This document shows, piece after piece, positions 14,955 to 15,631 of a stretch of 15,631 nucleotides of DNA. Source of the DNA: an uncultured Prevotella sp. (GTDB lineage Bacteria; Bacteroidota; Bacteroidia; Bacteroidales; Bacteroidaceae); contig OMVH01000281.1 in assembly GCA_900314365.1 (NCBI GenBank), forward strand, positions 1 to 15,631, in the 5' to 3' direction. Both the position numbers and the translations under genes were made by a program. Every line of letters starts with the position of its first letter. The first letter of the stretch is position 1. The notes under the pieces are model-generated. The model was not told the DNA's origin, did no database searches, and saw nothing but the letters and a program-made list of their open reading frames with translations.

Positions 14955-15371
14955 TCAATCAATCGATTGAATCGGCGTCACAATATAATTCTCCGATTTG
15001 AGCCCCCATTGCACCTGCCACTGACGTCCGTCCACTTGATCAAGAAGGATGAAATTCCAAATGTTTGAGGTGGGTATGAGAGCGAAACGTCCAGGCGTTG
15101 GCTTCACTCCTGCAGGCAACAACATCGTCTTGTTGAGCGCTACTGCAAAACGATTATTATCGTCATTAATAGTGTACTGCACGATCCAAATCCTGCCGTC
15201 AGCGGTGTTCAGCTTCAGGAAGTTCCAGTTGTTCGTAGTAGGATAAAGCTTGTAGACTGGTACCACAACCACAGTGTCGGCCTTCCCCCCTTGAGTTGAA
15301 GTATTACCAGTGCAGGCGCTGAAGCCGACGGTCAAAAGCAGGGCAATCAGGAAGATGTTGCTGTATTTCAT
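14955..15371 (-). CDS. Small lipoprotein with two tandem DGRxW repeats
   Basis: From the ATG at 15369-15371 this is 138 residues: a lipoprotein signal (MKYSNIFLIALLLTVGFSAC, acylated Cys20), a short Thr/Gly-rich linker, then two tandem copies of about 40 residues (40-80 and 96-135). Both copies share the pattern L-x-PT-x-N-x-WNF-x-x-L-x-x-x-DGR-x-W-x-VQ. The duplication suggests a two-bladed or pseudo-symmetric beta structure displayed on the periplasmic or outer face of the envelope. I recognise the pattern as one seen in other Bacteroidetes hypothetical proteins but know of no function. An upstream ATG at 15416 is rejected because it overlaps the promoter -7 box. The gene is the first of a probable unit with oxyR. 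Confidence 0.8.
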   Translation of the reverse strand: MKYSNIFLIALLLTVGFSACTGNTSTQGGKADTVVVVPVYKLYPTTNNWNFLKLNTADGRIWIVQYTINDDNNRFAVALNKTMLLPAGVKPTPGRFALIPTSNIWNFILLDQVDGRQWQVQWGLKSENYIVTPIQSID

Positions 15372-15413
15372 AGAGGTTGAAATTTTAGAGTACTGATTAC
15401 GATTCACACAGCG

Positions 15414-15445
15414 CAAATTTACTAATTATTCTGTTTCCAAGCAAG
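15414..15445 (-). promoter_or_regulatory. Promoter for the lipoprotein-oxyR unit, with an overlapping inverted repeat
   Basis: On the minus strand the -7 box is TAAATTTG (15414-15421), an exact TAnnTTTG match, with CTTG at 15442-15445 as a -33 element at 20-bp spacing. This is the most complete Bacteroidetes promoter in the window. It lies 43 bases from the ATG. An inverted repeat, TTTCCA-N6-TGGAAA at 15434-15451, covers the -33 region and could be an operator. Confidence 0.65.
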
Positions 15446-15451
15446 TGGAAA

Positions 15452-15631
15452 GCCACCCTTTTTTTCTGCCTACCTAATTCTCCCGTTCAAGATCCGCAAG
15501 CATTTATACTCTTTCTGACTGGTAGTATCTCGTTGAGAGGCACCGATTATTTTCGGGGCAAGAAGAGCTTCAAATAGAGAGAGTGTGCAATGAAAAACTT
15601 TGATTTTTGATACGGAAAAATGGGCGTTAAA
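15452..15631. other. Right edge, no recognisable gene
   Basis: No gene is recognised. The minus strand is open from the window edge to a TAG at 15470-15472 (53 codons, C-terminal residues CLRILNGRIR), but the composition is low in complexity and matches no family I know. It could be the tail of a gene entering from the right or part of a dispersed intergenic repeat. Confidence 0.35.

Noticed and set aside
14959..14970. 12-bp palindrome TCAATCGATTGA just upstream of oxyR as an operator
   Set aside because: It lies inside the coding end of the lipoprotein gene and is short. No promoter accompanies it, so chance is the simpler explanation.
15372..15416. Longer lipoprotein reading from the ATG at 15416
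   Set aside because: It overlaps the promoter -7 box and puts charged residues before a perfect lipoprotein signal that begins at 15371.
1..15631. A mobile element, CRISPR array, defence island, tRNA or rRNA
   Set aside because: I looked on both strands and found no transposase or integrase motifs, no regularly spaced repeats, no toxin-antitoxin-like gene pairs and no cloverleaf candidates.

Overview
The window looks like an ordinary chromosomal segment of a Bacteroidales bacterium, most likely Prevotellaceae. Evidence for the phylum is the mreB-mreC-mreD-PBP2-rodA order, a GldH lipoprotein behind a PSP1/RicT gene, a DUF4421 protein, a GH125 mannosidase, and Bacteroidetes-type -7 boxes (TAnnTTTG) before several genes. 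The family-level call is inference; there is no rRNA or tRNA in the window to anchor it. I see no mobile element, CRISPR array, phage gene or defence system.

Layout. Positions 1-432 are non-coding except for a promoter. Positions 433-6941 (+ strand) hold a short stand-alone IMP cyclohydrolase (the N-terminal half of PurH only), followed by the rod-shape/elongasome cluster mreB, mreC, mreD, mrdA (PBP2) and rodA. This cluster directs lateral-wall peptidoglycan synthesis. Positions 7040-11016 (- strand) hold a tight four-gene operon in the order metF, holB, PSP1/RicT-like, gldH, with gaps of 12, 12 and -3 nt. It ends tail-to-tail with rodA across a perfect 13-bp inverted repeat. Positions 11017-11383 are a divergent promoter region. 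Positions 11384-12844 (+) hold a secreted GH125 alpha-mannosidase. Positions 12928-15371 (- strand) hold, in transcription order, a small two-repeat lipoprotein, an OxyR-type regulator whose two redox cysteines fall at the E. coli positions 199 and 208, and a DUF4421 outer-membrane-type protein. A strong hairpin separates this group from the mannosidase gene. Positions 15470-15631 hold no recognisable gene.

Most of the window is conserved housekeeping. The items most worth a second look are: (a) the mreB-mreC leader, where a near-perfect Shine-Dalgarno (rare in this phylum) sits in one arm of a hairpin, can be released by a competing hairpin, and drives a three-codon mini-ORF overlapping the mreC start as ATGA; (b) the stand-alone IMP cyclohydrolase, with no AICAR transformylase half; (c) the tandem-repeat lipoprotein immediately upstream of oxyR; and (d) a Cys/His-rich patch near the PBP2 active site.
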